Source of the DNA: Campylobacterota bacterium
GTDB lineage: Bacteria; Campylobacterota; Campylobacteria; Campylobacterales; JAADDG01
Direction of reading: 5' to 3'
Assembly: GCA_013154075.1 (NCBI GenBank)
Contig: JAADDG010000178.1
Location: 1 to 23,703 of the forward strand
DNA length: 23,703 nt
Below are positions 7,890 through 17,340 of this stretch, piece by piece. Each line of letters opens with the position of its first letter. The first letter of the stretch is position 1. The notes under the pieces are model-generated. The model ran no database searches. It was not told the origin of the DNA and worked only from the letters and a program-made list of their open reading frames with translations. The position numbers and the translations under genes were made by a program.

Positions 7890-8256
7890 TTACGATGAAC
7901 CGGTATACTTGATAAGCGTAGTAGCAAAAGCGTTGAACATTCACCCTCAAACATTAAGACAGTATGAAAGAGAGGGGCTTATAAAACCTTCCAGAACGGA
8001 AGGAAAAATGAGACTCTATTCTCAAAGAGATATAGATAGAATAAGTCTCATATTAAGACTTACAAGAGATCTTGGCGTAAATTTGGCGGGAGTGGACGTA
8101 ATTTTGCAACTAAAAGAGAATATAGAAGAGCTCGAAAAAGAGATAGAGGAATTAAAAGAGGAGTTAAAAAAATATAAAAACGGCTCCACGATAGAGAAAG
8201 GAAAAAGTTTAGTTAAAAAGAGAAGCTATTACGATATTATAATTTTCGGAGAGTAA
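7882..8256 (+). CDS. hspR: Heat-shock repressor HspR (MerR family)
   Basis: A 124-residue repressor of chaperone genes. The N-terminal winged helix-turn-helix has the MerR/HspR signature LNIHPQTLRQYEREGL (about 19-34) and the wing RLYSQRDIDRI. A Glu/Lys-rich coiled coil follows (about 77-100) for dimerisation, then a short basic tail. HspR typically needs DnaK or CbpA as co-repressor and binds HAIR sites, so chaperone shortage under stress releases repression. The ATG at 7882 lies inside the end of cbpA and is served by AGGAGAG. Likely targets in this window are its own promoter and that of clpB. Confidence in identity is high; the target assignment is inferred. Confidence 0.95.
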   Translation: MHSYDEPVYLISVVAKALNIHPQTLRQYEREGLIKPSRTEGKMRLYSQRDIDRISLILRLTRDLGVNLAGVDVILQLKENIEELEKEIEELKEELKKYKNGSTIEKGKSLVKKRSYYDIIIFGE

Positions 8257-8267
8257 TCACTCCGAAA
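8244..8267. terminator. Hairpin over the hspR/murA convergent stops
   Basis: TTTCGGAG (8244-8251) and CTCCGAAA (8260-8267) are perfect 8-bp arms. The 8-base loop contains the hspR TAA and the murA TGA complement, which touch at 8256/8257. It could end transcription from both sides. Neither side has a long T-run, so efficient intrinsic termination is unproven. Confidence 0.4.
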
Positions 8268-9519
8268 GCCTCTCCACATCCGCTCCGAGAGAGGTTAGCT
8301 TACTCTCCAAATTCTCATACCCTCTATCCAAGTGGTAAATCCTATGAATATTCGTAATACCCTCCGCAGCCAATCCCGCTAAAACCAAAGCACTGCTGGC
8401 TCTAAGATCGGTAGCCATAACATCGGCTCCCATAAGATTCGTTTTCCCCTCTATAGTGGCGATATTTCCTTTTAGGGTTATTTTAGCACCCATTCTTTGA
8501 AGCTCGCTTACATGCATAAATCGATTTTCAAAAAGCCTCTCCTCTATCACACTAACACCGTCAGCTTGAGTGGATAGCGCCATAAATTGAGCTTGCATAT
8601 CGGTAGGAAATCCCGGATATTCCGAAGTGGCTATCTTTACGGGATCTATGGACATATTCTCTTCGATCTCTACGAAATCATCCCCTATATTCAAACTAAA
8701 TCCCATCTCTTGCAGTTTTATCAAGATAGCTTCCAAATGGGCGGGAATTACGTTTTCTATCTTTATTTTGGAGTTGGTTATAGCTCCGGCACAAAGATAG
8801 GTTCCGGCCTCTATCCTATCGGGAATGATATCGAAAGGATCCATATCCAAAAGCTCTCCTTCACTTCCCTCTATCTCGATCTCATCCGTTCCTATTCCCT
8901 CTATCTTTATTCCGTTTTTATTCAAAACTTCACAAAGTTGAACCACTTCCGGCTCTTTGGCTACGTTTATAATCTTGGTATTGCCTTTGGCCAAAGCCGC
9001 CGCCATAATGATATTTTCGCTTCCGGTAACGGTAACTTTGTCAAAAACGATAGTGGAACCCTTAAGCCCGCTCTTGGCGGTAGCCACTACATATCCTTGT
9101 TTTATCTCTATATTCGCCCCCATCCTTTTTAAGGCTTTTAGATGCAAATCTATCGGCCTTTGCCCTATTGCACACCCTCCAGGCAAACTCACTTCACAAT
9201 GTCCGAATCTCGCAAGCAGAGGACCTAATGTGAGTATGGAGGCTCTCATCGTTCTTACGATATCGTAATTCGCTTTGGTATGATTGATCGTGGAGGTGTC
9301 TATCTTTACGGTGGAGTTTTCAAAAGAGAACTCCGCTCCCAAATTGGATAGGAGTTTTAAAAGAGTTTTTATATCCTTTACATTCGGAATATTTGAAATG
9401 GTAACTTCGTTTTTAGCTAAAATGGAAGAAGCTATCAAAGGAAGAGCGGCGTTTTTCGCTCCCGATATTTTTACGCTTCCTTTTAGCTTCTTGCCGCCTC
9501 TAATTCTTAAAAAATCCAT
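8257..9519 (-). CDS. murA: UDP-N-acetylglucosamine 1-carboxyvinyltransferase MurA
   Basis: MurA transfers enolpyruvate from PEP to UDP-GlcNAc, the first committed step of peptidoglycan synthesis, in the cytosol. The 420 residues match the family. Visible signatures are the N-terminal SGAKNAALP (K22-N23 substrate contact), the catalytic-loop LPGGCAIGQRP with Cys116 (the fosfomycin-alkylated residue, so the enzyme should be sensitive), and the later EYPGFPTDMQAQ with the general-base aspartate. The ATG at 9519 follows AAGGAA. It has its own promoter in the 58-base gap behind the polysaccharide operon, and its stop abuts that of hspR. Confidence 0.97.
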   Translation of the reverse strand: MDFLRIRGGKKLKGSVKISGAKNAALPLIASSILAKNEVTISNIPNVKDIKTLLKLLSNLGAEFSFENSTVKIDTSTINHTKANYDIVRTMRASILTLGPLLARFGHCEVSLPGGCAIGQRPIDLHLKALKRMGANIEIKQGYVVATAKSGLKGSTIVFDKVTVTGSENIIMAAALAKGNTKIINVAKEPEVVQLCEVLNKNGIKIEGIGTDEIEIEGSEGELLDMDPFDIIPDRIEAGTYLCAGAITNSKIKIENVIPAHLEAILIKLQEMGFSLNIGDDFVEIEENMSIDPVKIATSEYPGFPTDMQAQFMALSTQADGVSVIEERLFENRFMHVSELQRMGAKITLKGNIATIEGKTNLMGADVMATDLRASSALVLAGLAAEGITNIHRIYHLDRGYENLESKLTSLGADVERLSE

Positions 9520-9550
9520 ATTTTTCCTTAAACTTTTCTCTTTTTTTAAA

Positions 9551-9556
9551 ATTATA
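9551..9556 (-). promoter_or_regulatory. -10 box of the murA promoter
   Basis: On the minus strand the sequence TTTTTGCTATAAT places TATAAT at 9556-9551, 31 bases ahead of the murA ATG, with a T-rich stretch upstream as usual in this phylum. No clear -35 box is seen. It should give murA expression independent of the upstream polysaccharide operon, although readthrough is possible because no terminator is visible after wzc. Confidence 0.6.
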
Positions 9557-9577
9557 GCAAAAATGAACTAACTCCTT

Positions 9578-11914
9578 TTAATATTTGGAATAAAACAGAT
9601 ATCTCTCATCATAAGGGAGTTTATCTCTGTACTTCTCTTTTACCGCATTTAGAATAATTCCCGGATTTTTAATCTTATATTTTTTAACTACGTAATTTAT
9701 CTTTTCTATAAAACGCCTCTCCGAATACTCGGACTTGCAAACAAAAAGCGTAATATCGGCATATCTCATCAACAAAAAGGCATCCGACACCAAATCGATC
9801 GGAGGAGTATCCAAAACGATATAATCATAATTTTTTCTAAGAGTCTCGATAACCTCTTTCATTTTATGAGAATCGAGAAGCTCATACGGATTTGGCGGAA
9901 TGAATCCGGAGGTTATGATATCGAAGTTAGTAAGCTCCTCATGCTCCCAAATAACCTCTTCAAGCTTGGCTTTACCGACCAAAACGTTACTAAGTCCCAC
10001 ACTATTTGGAAGAGAAAACTTCAGATGCAACTCGGGACGTCTAAGATCGCAAGATACGACTATACACTTTTTCTCTCCCATTCCCAAAATAGTGGCCAAA
10101 TTTGCCGTTACTACCGTTTTACCTTCATTCGGAACGGTAGAGGTTACGACTATTATTTTGCTATCATGCTCGGAAGGCGTAAATTCGATATTGGTTCTAA
10201 TCGTTCTTAAAGCCTCGCTTGCGGGTAGATTTGGATTTTCCAACACATAAGCGGTTTTATAAAGCCTCTTGTCCGCAATAAAAGGAAGCTCTCCGTAAAT
10301 CGGTATATCGGTTATCTCTTCTATATCCTTTTTCGTCTTTATTTTTGTATCGGTCATATATCTTAAAATAGTCATCAAAAATACGCTAACTATTCCAAGA
10401 AGAAGACTGATAGCCATAATCATCGATTTTTTAGGTTTAACCGGAGTCTCATCGGGCAAAGCCTTATCCAAAATCCTCTTTTTGGATACGGTAGCGGCTT
10501 TGGCCACTTTAAGCTCCGATTCTCTCTCCAAAAGATAGTTATAAAGCCTCTCGTTTACTCTATATCTTCTTTCCAAATTTGCATAATCTTTCTCTTTGGA
10601 AGGCAGAGAGATTAATTGAGATTCTATATTTTTAATAGACTGTTTAAGCTCTTTGATTCTAACGGCCAAACTCTTTCTAATTCCGTCCAAAGTCTTTTTA
10701 ATAGCTCTTTTAGTCTGCTCAAGTTGCTTTTTGTTAGCCTGAACAAGAGGATGAAGCTCGGTATATTCGTTTAATAATCTATCTCTTTGGATCAAAAGAT
10801 TTTGATAATTTTGAACCAAATTGGCCAAAACGGGATATTGCGTAGAAAAGCCGCTAACGGCTTCGAAATTTCCTCTTTTTATCTCTCTTAATAAAATATC
10901 CAAAGAGTCTTTTTCTATTTTGGCTTGAGCCAAACGTGTTTCATAATCACTCACTCTTCTTATCATATCCTCAGATTGAACGCCGACATTTACGATTTTA
11001 TTTTGAGATTGGAATATTTTTAGTTTTTCTTGAGATTTTTGCAATCTTTTATTTACAATTTTTAATTGCTCCTCTATAAAAGCCAAAGATTTGGAAGTTT
11101 CTTGAATCTTTCTCTCAACACTTTGCTTTAAATACTCTTTTCCCAAAATATTCAAAAAATCGGCCGCTCTTTGAGGATTGCTATCTTGAAATTCAACTTT
11201 CAATACGGAAGATTGGAAAGAGAAAGGTTTTACGGATAAATTATTCAAAATACTATTCACTACGCTTTGAAAAGGATTGATTTTGAAAAAATACTCTTCC
11301 CCTTCTCTCATATCTCTTATCTTTTCAACTACGAAAGAGAAATAGGGAGTCTCTATTTTTCTATTAAAAAGATGCAGTTTTTCAAACTCTTTTTCCTCTT
11401 TTTTCAAGCCTATCTTTTTCAAAACCCTATCAAGTAGACTCTCATCCAAAGAGAGATAAAAAGAATCGTTATCTTTTACGACTATTTTAAAAAGTTTGCC
11501 GTAAAAGTAATCATCTTTGATATCTACATCTTTGACTTTAAAAGGGACATCTTTGTAAATTTCAACCTTTTTAAAACCCTCTTTTTTATAATATTGAATA
11601 TTGAAATCCACCGTCTCTAAGGCTTTCTCTACGAGAAATCTCGATCTAAGAACGTCTATCTCCGTCTCTATCCCTTCATTGCTTTGTCTGATTTGGGTAA
11701 GAAAATCGCCTCCCCCACCGTTGTTTACGTTCTTTTCCACCTCGACAGTCATATACGTTCTAAATTCCGGCGTAGTAAAATAGATATAAAATATTCCTCC
11801 CGCTATAAAAAGAAGAAAAATAAAAATATTGGAAAGTTTATATTTTGACAAAAGATACAAAATCTTTTTGAAATTTATAGATACACCGCTATAATAAACG
11901 TCGCTTTTACTCAT
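9578..11914 (-). CDS. Wzc-like polysaccharide co-polymerase and tyrosine autokinase
   Basis: A 778-residue inner-membrane protein that sets chain length and drives export of capsule or exopolysaccharide. It has a Wzz domain flanked by TM1 (about 28-48) and TM2 (about 497-518, after a Pro-rich ETPVKPKKS), with a long periplasmic coiled coil between them. A cytosolic BY-kinase domain follows: Walker A VPNEGKT (K599), Walker A' SCDLRRP, and Walker B VLDTPP (D702). The C-terminal tail carries five tyrosines (762, 768, 772, 775, 778), the typical autophosphorylation cluster. AAGGGA precedes the ATG. It is the last gene of the polysaccharide operon, 9 bases after the polymerase gene. No matching low-molecular-weight phosphatase (Wzb) is nearby. 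Confidence 0.93.
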   Translation of the reverse strand: MSKSDVYYSGVSINFKKILYLLSKYKLSNIFIFLLFIAGGIFYIYFTTPEFRTYMTVEVEKNVNNGGGGDFLTQIRQSNEGIETEIDVLRSRFLVEKALETVDFNIQYYKKEGFKKVEIYKDVPFKVKDVDIKDDYFYGKLFKIVVKDNDSFYLSLDESLLDRVLKKIGLKKEEKEFEKLHLFNRKIETPYFSFVVEKIRDMREGEEYFFKINPFQSVVNSILNNLSVKPFSFQSSVLKVEFQDSNPQRAADFLNILGKEYLKQSVERKIQETSKSLAFIEEQLKIVNKRLQKSQEKLKIFQSQNKIVNVGVQSEDMIRRVSDYETRLAQAKIEKDSLDILLREIKRGNFEAVSGFSTQYPVLANLVQNYQNLLIQRDRLLNEYTELHPLVQANKKQLEQTKRAIKKTLDGIRKSLAVRIKELKQSIKNIESQLISLPSKEKDYANLERRYRVNERLYNYLLERESELKVAKAATVSKKRILDKALPDETPVKPKKSMIMAISLLLGIVSVFLMTILRYMTDTKIKTKKDIEEITDIPIYGELPFIADKRLYKTAYVLENPNLPASEALRTIRTNIEFTPSEHDSKIIVVTSTVPNEGKTVVTANLATILGMGEKKCIVVSCDLRRPELHLKFSLPNSVGLSNVLVGKAKLEEVIWEHEELTNFDIITSGFIPPNPYELLDSHKMKEVIETLRKNYDYIVLDTPPIDLVSDAFLLMRYADITLFVCKSEYSERRFIEKINYVVKKYKIKNPGIILNAVKEKYRDKLPYDERYLFYSKY

Positions 11915-11923
11915 AATAATCCC

Positions 11924-13141
11924 TTATACACTTTTAACTTTTTCAATTTTTTGATATTTCTCCGCAAGATACGAGATATAAATAAGCATCAAAAGAGTCA
12001 GCTTGTCGTAATAAGACACCGTTCCCATATCCATGGCAAAAAGAGCCAAGGTAATCGAGAAAAGATAAATCTTTAAATTTTTTCTATCCATTTTAAATAT
12101 TTTATAAAATAATAATCCGTAAATAGAGTAATACAAAACTTCTCCTATAATCCCCACTCCAAGTAACAGCTCTACGAAATTGTTATGCGAATATCCTCCG
12201 TAATAGTATCTGAAGGTATCTATACCGATCCCTTTAAAAGGGTGATTCGAAAAAAATTCAAGTCCTCTCTCTATATACTCTTTCCTCTCTAAAGTACTTT
12301 TTTCCATATCGGCACCCGAGAGAGTATTGAAAACATTTGCAAGTCTTAAAAAAACGTTGTTTAAATATTCGGTTATTTTCTGCATATCCGCAAAAAAGTG
12401 AAGATAGATACCAAAAGGTATCAATCCGGCAAAAAAATAACCTATTTTTCTAAAATCGGTTAAAAGTGTCAAAACATAAACAAAAAATAGAAAAAATCCG
12501 AGCACCAAACCGGTTCTTGAGACGGTTAAAACGATCATATACAAAGCAAGCATCAAATTTATAGCGATTAAAATCTTGTATTTTTTATCTATATCCTGCT
12601 CCAGATAGATAATACTCGCACCGACCGTCATAACCATAGCGATGGAAAGACCGTTTGGATTTCCCATCGTCCCAAAAAACCTATATCCAAGATACGTCTC
12701 CATAGGGATATGGATCAAATCGAAAGCAAGCAGATAATTTACCACGGCACCCAATATAATGCCGTTTAAAAAAGCATTTCCTATATCAAATCTTTTAAAG
12801 ATATTGTAGATTACGAAATTATTAATTATCAGCAAAAAGAGAGTTTTCGCTTTGTTGCCCGAAGTGACGGGATCCACCGTCCAAAAAACGCTGCTAATCG
12901 CAAAAAATCCGAAAAGCGCATAAGCTATAACTACATCGTTTATATAAAACTTTCTATTCTCATCCAACAAAGTTAGTAAAAAATAATAGGCTATTAAGAT
13001 GAGATTTAAAAGATTTGTATAAAAGATGTAAGGACTTAGAGGAAAAACTATTTGAGCGGCACCGTAAAGCGTTAAGAGAAACGCTAAAATAGAAACTTTA
13101 AAATCTCTCTTAACGGCGTTTTTAGCTTCCATTTTTCTCAT
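11924..13141 (-). CDS. Wzy/O-antigen-ligase family polymerase
   Basis: A membrane protein of about 405 residues with roughly ten hydrophobic segments and the Wzy_C/O-antigen-ligase region (PF04932), seen as ERGLEFFSNHPFKGIGID followed by YSHNNFVELLLGVGIIGE. Such proteins polymerise or ligate lipid-linked glycans in the periplasm; next to wzc and a flippase, polymerase is the likelier role. An open frame extends to 13225, but that part lies inside the asparagine-synthetase-like gene and reads like out-of-frame sequence. I therefore place the start at ATG 13141 (or 13132, three codons later), each with a GAG upstream. Overlap with the upstream gene is then 20 or 11 bases. Confidence 0.88.
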   Translation of the reverse strand: MRKMEAKNAVKRDFKVSILAFLLTLYGAAQIVFPLSPYIFYTNLLNLILIAYYFLLTLLDENRKFYINDVVIAYALFGFFAISSVFWTVDPVTSGNKAKTLFLLIINNFVIYNIFKRFDIGNAFLNGIILGAVVNYLLAFDLIHIPMETYLGYRFFGTMGNPNGLSIAMVMTVGASIIYLEQDIDKKYKILIAINLMLALYMIVLTVSRTGLVLGFFLFFVYVLTLLTDFRKIGYFFAGLIPFGIYLHFFADMQKITEYLNNVFLRLANVFNTLSGADMEKSTLERKEYIERGLEFFSNHPFKGIGIDTFRYYYGGYSHNNFVELLLGVGIIGEVLYYSIYGLLFYKIFKMDRKNLKIYLFSITLALFAMDMGTVSYYDKLTLLMLIYISYLAEKYQKIEKVKSV

Positions 13142-14894
13142 ACCATATCTCAAAGGCCAAAAGTAACCACACCCTTTTGGTATACTCTCTTCTGCCTTCC
13201 AAAAAACCGTTTTTGAACTTCTCAACCCTATCGGGATCGAAAATCCCCTCTCTTTTTATTCTCTCAAAACTCAAATACTCCTCTATCATATCTCTTAGCT
13301 CACCCCTAAACCAAATTTCCAAAGGCACATTAAAACCTCTTTTTGGTCTCTCCAAAAGCTCTCTTGGCATATGTTTGTAAATAATTTGTTTCAAAATATA
13401 CTTCTCTTCTCTATTTTTATGTTTTATAGAAGAATCGACTCTTGCCAAAAACTCCATAAGTCTTCTATTCAAAAAAGGCTCGAAAAGCTCCACTCCAAAA
13501 CCGCTTGCGGCTTTTGAAACTTTTATAAGTTCGTCATTACTCATATAAATCTTTAAATAAACCGCCAACATCTGATTTAGATGATCCGATAAATCGAACT
13601 CTCCAAGCTCCCTGTACGGCTGTTTCGATTTAGTTTCGGATATAAAAATCCCTCGAAGCTCTCTATTTGTCAAAACCTGCTCTTTGAATCTAATAAAATC
13701 TATTACGTTTTCACTCGAAAAAAGCTTTTGCCATTTACTGTAACGGGTAGGAAAGTTATAAATAAAATCTATTTTTTCTATAAGAGAGAAAGGAACGACT
13801 TTCATAGCTTTAGATAAACTTTTTCTAAAAAAATATGGAATTTTTAAAAATCTTTTATAAAAATATAAATCTCCAGCCGTAGCGAAAACCTCGTCCCCAC
13901 CTTCTCCGCTAAAAATGGAATCCCTTTTTAAAGAGGCCTTTTTCAAAAGCATCATAGTCGGCAAAGAGGCCTTATCCCCAAAAGGCTCGTCATAAAATTC
14001 ACCGAGTTTTGGCAAAAGTTCTCTCGCATCTTTGGAAGTCATATAAAGCTCAAAATGGTTACTCCCTATAAAAGAGGCTATCTCTTTGGCAAAAGGAGCC
14101 TCATCATAACCGCTCTCAAAAAATCCAACTGTATAGGTATCTATCTTTTGAGAGCTCAATTTGCTCAAAAACAAAGCGATTATACTGCTGTCATATCCAC
14201 CGCTTAAGAAAGCCGAAGGAGTGGAGGAGGAAATTTTCAAAAGATTTTCCACGCTTCTTTTCAAAAGCTCTTCGCTTGTTTGAAGTATCTCTTCCTTACT
14301 CTTTTGAACTTTAGGTTCCAAATAGTAATCTATAATATTCCAATAATTTCTCTCTTCAATCAAACCGCTTTTTAAGTCATATTTTACATAGCAGCCGGCT
14401 TTCAGTTTATGAACGTTTTCATAAACGGAATAGGGAGCACTGATATATCCGTATTGTAAATAGAGCGCTAAAGAATCGAAATTTATTCTTTTATCGATAG
14501 AAGTAAAAGAGTAGAGTCTGTTTATTTTGGTAGAAAATAGAAAAAACTCTTCATTTTCAAAACAGTAAAGAGACTTTATCCCCGTCCTATCTCTACAAAC
14601 ATAAAGATTTTCTCTCTCTTTGTCATAAATGATTAAAATATAACTTCCGTCAATCTTTTTAAAAACATCCTCCCCATACTTTAAAAAAAGCTCTCCGACT
14701 CTTGAAAGAGTATCCAAAGAGTCAAACTCTCTATCTTCAAATTCGCTTATATATCCGTCAATCAAAATTACTACGTTTTTATACTCAAAATAATCACCCT
14801 CCAAACGATTAAAAAGATCTCTATTGTCACTACAATTTACAAAGTTGATATCTCTCTTTCCCTTTTTAATGAAACCGGCCAAAACGCAACTCAA
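13122..14894 (-). CDS. Asparagine-synthetase-like protein with degenerate glutaminase domain
   Basis: 590 residues in AsnB layout. The synthetase half keeps the ATP loop SGGYDSS (231-237) and GEGGDEV (330-336). The glutaminase half is eroded. The start is TTG, giving M-S-C, so the catalytic Cys is at position 3 behind a serine instead of being the N-terminal residue after Met removal. No HRGP motif is seen, and the usual YNGEIYN is replaced by LIDGYISEF. The synthetase motif KVDRxxM...SxExRxPFLD reads KVSKAASGFGVELFEPFLN. AAGGA lies six bases before TTG, 3 bases after the upstream gene. Intact relatives in glycan loci amidate uronic acids using glutamine. This one may use free ammonia or another amine, or may have a different role. 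The family is clear; the reaction is not. Confidence 0.85.
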   Translation of the reverse strand: MSCVLAGFIKKGKRDINFVNCSDNRDLFNRLEGDYFEYKNVVILIDGYISEFEDREFDSLDTLSRVGELFLKYGEDVFKKIDGSYILIIYDKERENLYVCRDRTGIKSLYCFENEEFFLFSTKINRLYSFTSIDKRINFDSLALYLQYGYISAPYSVYENVHKLKAGCYVKYDLKSGLIEERNYWNIIDYYLEPKVQKSKEEILQTSEELLKRSVENLLKISSSTPSAFLSGGYDSSIIALFLSKLSSQKIDTYTVGFFESGYDEAPFAKEIASFIGSNHFELYMTSKDARELLPKLGEFYDEPFGDKASLPTMMLLKKASLKRDSIFSGEGGDEVFATAGDLYFYKRFLKIPYFFRKSLSKAMKVVPFSLIEKIDFIYNFPTRYSKWQKLFSSENVIDFIRFKEQVLTNRELRGIFISETKSKQPYRELGEFDLSDHLNQMLAVYLKIYMSNDELIKVSKAASGFGVELFEPFLNRRLMEFLARVDSSIKHKNREEKYILKQIIYKHMPRELLERPKRGFNVPLEIWFRGELRDMIEEYLSFERIKREGIFDPDRVEKFKNGFLEGRREYTKRVWLLLAFEIWYEKNGS

Positions 14895-14897
14895 AAT

Positions 14898-16058
14898 CTA
14901 TCCTTCACTCAAAATTGTTTTTTTATAAATTCCGGAAATCTTCTCTATCTCAAAAGAGATCGCTCTCTCATATCCGGCCAAACTCAAACTTTTTCTCAGT
15001 TTTTCATCGGCCGCTATAGTCTCTATCGCCTCTTTTATAAAACGCTTCGAATTTACCGGAACCAAAATTCCATAAGGAGCAATCTCTATGGAATCTTTCA
15101 AACTAAAAGAGACATCGCTATCAGGAGAGAGTATCTCTCTCGGACCGCTCGGACAATCGGTAGATATGACGGGAACTTTACAAATCATAGCTTCAACCAA
15201 AACGTTCGGAAAGCCTTCACTTTGACTACTCAATACGAACAGATCACATTTTGAAATATATTTAAAAGGATTTTTGACTTTGCCTATAAAATGGACTCTT
15301 GAATCTACATTTAGATCTTTTGCAAGCTTTTGGAAACTCTCTCTCGCATATCCGTCCCCTATCAACAAAAGCTCGAACCTATCGTCAAGGGACGATAAAG
15401 CCTCTATGATAAGATCCTGCCTTTTTGGCTTTATAAGTCTGCCTACGGAAACTATATAAAACTTATCTTTTCTAAATTCAAAATCATCAACCTCTTCTTT
15501 GGCAAGATTTTCTATCTTTTTGATATCGTAAGGATTGTAAATGACTTTCTGTTTGACGGGGAAAGAGAAAAATCTCCTCATTTCATCCTGCATACCTTTA
15601 GACTTACAAATAATTAAATCGGCTTTGGGATAGAGGTATTCTATGAGTTTTGCGTTTATCTTCCCTTCAAATCCTCCTTCAAGATATCTTCCTATTCTGC
15701 CCGCATTTACAATCTGAACGGTATGATTCGATCCCATAAGTTTTGCCAAAATATTTATATAGTTGGCTCTAAACACATGACTTTGAACTACCTCTATCTT
15801 CTCTTTTTCTATAATCTTTTTAAGTTTATACGAAAGAGGAAAAAGAGAACAAAATTTCAATACGCCGTTTTCATTACCCTTAAATTCCGACAAATAAATA
15901 ACTTTTATATCTTTCGGAACGGGGAAAAAATCGTTTTTTTCTATACAGATCAGAGTTACTTCAAACCCTCTTTTATAAAAATCGTTTATAAGAGTGGATA
16001 CTACCTTCTCTGCTCCTCCGGAAAAGAGAGAGTTGATCAAAATAGCATATTTAGGCAT
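14898..16058 (-). CDS. GT4 family glycosyltransferase
   Basis: A 386-residue retaining glycosyltransferase of GT-B fold that would add a sugar to a lipid-linked glycan at the inner face of the membrane. The N-terminal acceptor domain opens with a hydrophobic strand and SGGAEKVVSTL, a glycine loop typical of GT4. The C-terminal donor domain has SVGRLIKPKRQDLII and the E-x7-E motif EGFPNVLVE, then STDCPSGPREIL. Donor and acceptor cannot be read from sequence. Its ATG overlaps the flippase stop by 8 bases, and its TAG lies 3 bases before the AsnB-like start. Confidence 0.92.
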   Translation of the reverse strand: MPKYAILINSLFSGGAEKVVSTLINDFYKRGFEVTLICIEKNDFFPVPKDIKVIYLSEFKGNENGVLKFCSLFPLSYKLKKIIEKEKIEVVQSHVFRANYINILAKLMGSNHTVQIVNAGRIGRYLEGGFEGKINAKLIEYLYPKADLIICKSKGMQDEMRRFFSFPVKQKVIYNPYDIKKIENLAKEEVDDFEFRKDKFYIVSVGRLIKPKRQDLIIEALSSLDDRFELLLIGDGYARESFQKLAKDLNVDSRVHFIGKVKNPFKYISKCDLFVLSSQSEGFPNVLVEAMICKVPVISTDCPSGPREILSPDSDVSFSLKDSIEIAPYGILVPVNSKRFIKEAIETIAADEKLRKSLSLAGYERAISFEIEKISGIYKKTILSEG

Positions 16059-17340
16059 AACTCTTAATCCTCTTTAAATTATTAAGTAAATTCACAAAAT
16101 AGATAAAAAGCACCAAAGTAAAAACCATATGGGCAACAACCAAGAAATATAAAAGAGTTTCAATATTTTCAAAATTTATGCTTTTTACCAAAACCAGTAA
16201 AACGGCCATAAAAATAAAATCCGCCGCTAAAAGAAAATTGAATTTTTTCAAAATAGTCAAAATCCTTCCAAGAGGAGAGTATAAAACGGTACATAGATAG
16301 TAAAAAGACATAATAAAAAATATTTTTTGAATAATTACGATATCTGAAAGTGTAAATTTGACTGAGAAGAGAAGTTTAATAATAAAAGGAATGGCATAAT
16401 AGGTAAAAACTACCGAAAGCAGATAAAAAACTGTCGTCTTACTCAAAACACCCTTCATAAGTTTCAAACTCTCTCTCAAATTGCCTTCGGCTATCAAATG
16501 AGTAGCTCTTGCCGCAAAAATATTTACTATAGGAGCGTTTATAATCTGTAAAATAACACCCAAAAATTTATTCGCATATGAATACAAAGAATAAACTCCG
16601 CTTCCAAGAGAAGTCAAAACGGAAGCTATTACGATATCTTTAACACCGACAAAGAAAGAACCGAGTTTCAATTTAAAAGAGTTTTTCACTATCTCTTTTA
16701 TACCGTTCATATAGAAAGATAAAAAATATTTCATTTTTAATTTAAAAAATATCAAATAAAATTGCCACGAAACGGCAACTAAAGTAGCTAAAATCATAGA
16801 ATAGGCCAAAATAAGCACACTATCTTTCACCAAAAATAGTACGGTTAAAATATTTACCGAAAATACGAAAATATCCACGATATAAAACGAGGCGTAAAAT
16901 TTCTCCAAATTCAAAATAGTTTTGTTCAAAAAAAGTACATTTTGAAGCAAAAGATAAAAAATGAATATATTTAAAAATTCTTTCGTCTTATCATCCAAAA
17001 AAGAGATCTCAAAAGAGGAGCTTGCAAAATAATAAACTCCTATTAGAAAAAGAGCCGCTAAAATTAAATAGTTTAATAAAATGGAAAAAAGCCTATCCGA
17101 TTTTTCTTTGCTTTTTATTTTCAGTTCGGCATAGTAAGGCGTAAAAGCCTCCCACACGCTTTGCACGAAATATCCCAAATAGTTTATAACCACTACCGAC
17201 AAAAAGTATATATCGGTCTCTTTACCGGCACCAAATTTTCTACCCAACAAAACAATAAAAACGAAACCGAAAAATACACTCAAAAGAGACAATAGATTGT
17301 ATCCAAGCGACTTATCGATCAATTTTTTAATATAGTTCAA
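16051..17340 (-). CDS. Wzx-like polysaccharide flippase
   Basis: A highly hydrophobic protein of about 430 residues with some 12 or more membrane segments and short charged loops, in the style of MATE/MVF/PST lipid-linked oligosaccharide flippases (for example LLGRKFGAGKETDIYFL near the N-terminus). It would move the lipid-linked repeat unit across the inner membrane for polymerisation. An open frame reaches ATG 17394, but the 68-base overlap with the upstream gene is unlikely. TTG 17340 has AGGAAA at good spacing and leaves a 14-base overlap; ATG 17367 is an alternative. The role is inferred from topology and neighbours (wzy, wzc, three glycosyltransferases). Confidence 0.85.
   Translation of the reverse strand: MNYIKKLIDKSLGYNLLSLLSVFFGFVFIVLLGRKFGAGKETDIYFLSVVVINYLGYFVQSVWEAFTPYYAELKIKSKEKSDRLFSILLNYLILAALFLIGVYYFASSSFEISFLDDKTKEFLNIFIFYLLLQNVLFLNKTILNLEKFYASFYIVDIFVFSVNILTVLFLVKDSVLILAYSMILATLVAVSWQFYLIFFKLKMKYFLSFYMNGIKEIVKNSFKLKLGSFFVGVKDIVIASVLTSLGSGVYSLYSYANKFLGVILQIINAPIVNIFAARATHLIAEGNLRESLKLMKGVLSKTTVFYLLSVVFTYYAIPFIIKLLFSVKFTLSDIVIIQKIFFIMSFYYLCTVLYSPLGRILTILKKFNFLLAADFIFMAVLLVLVKSINFENIETLLYFLVVAHMVFTLVLFIYFVNLLNNLKRIKSYA

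Noticed and set aside
8587..9132. Plus-strand open frame of 181 codons opposite murA
   Set aside because: It is a shadow of murA. The translation is Tyr/His/Ser-rich low-sense sequence, and the true gene has all MurA motifs.
13142..13225. N-terminal extension of the Wzy-like protein up to 13225
   Set aside because: It overlaps the end of the asparagine-synthetase-like gene by over 80 bases. The added residues do not look like a membrane-protein N-terminus, and ATG 13141 or 13132 gives a normal start.
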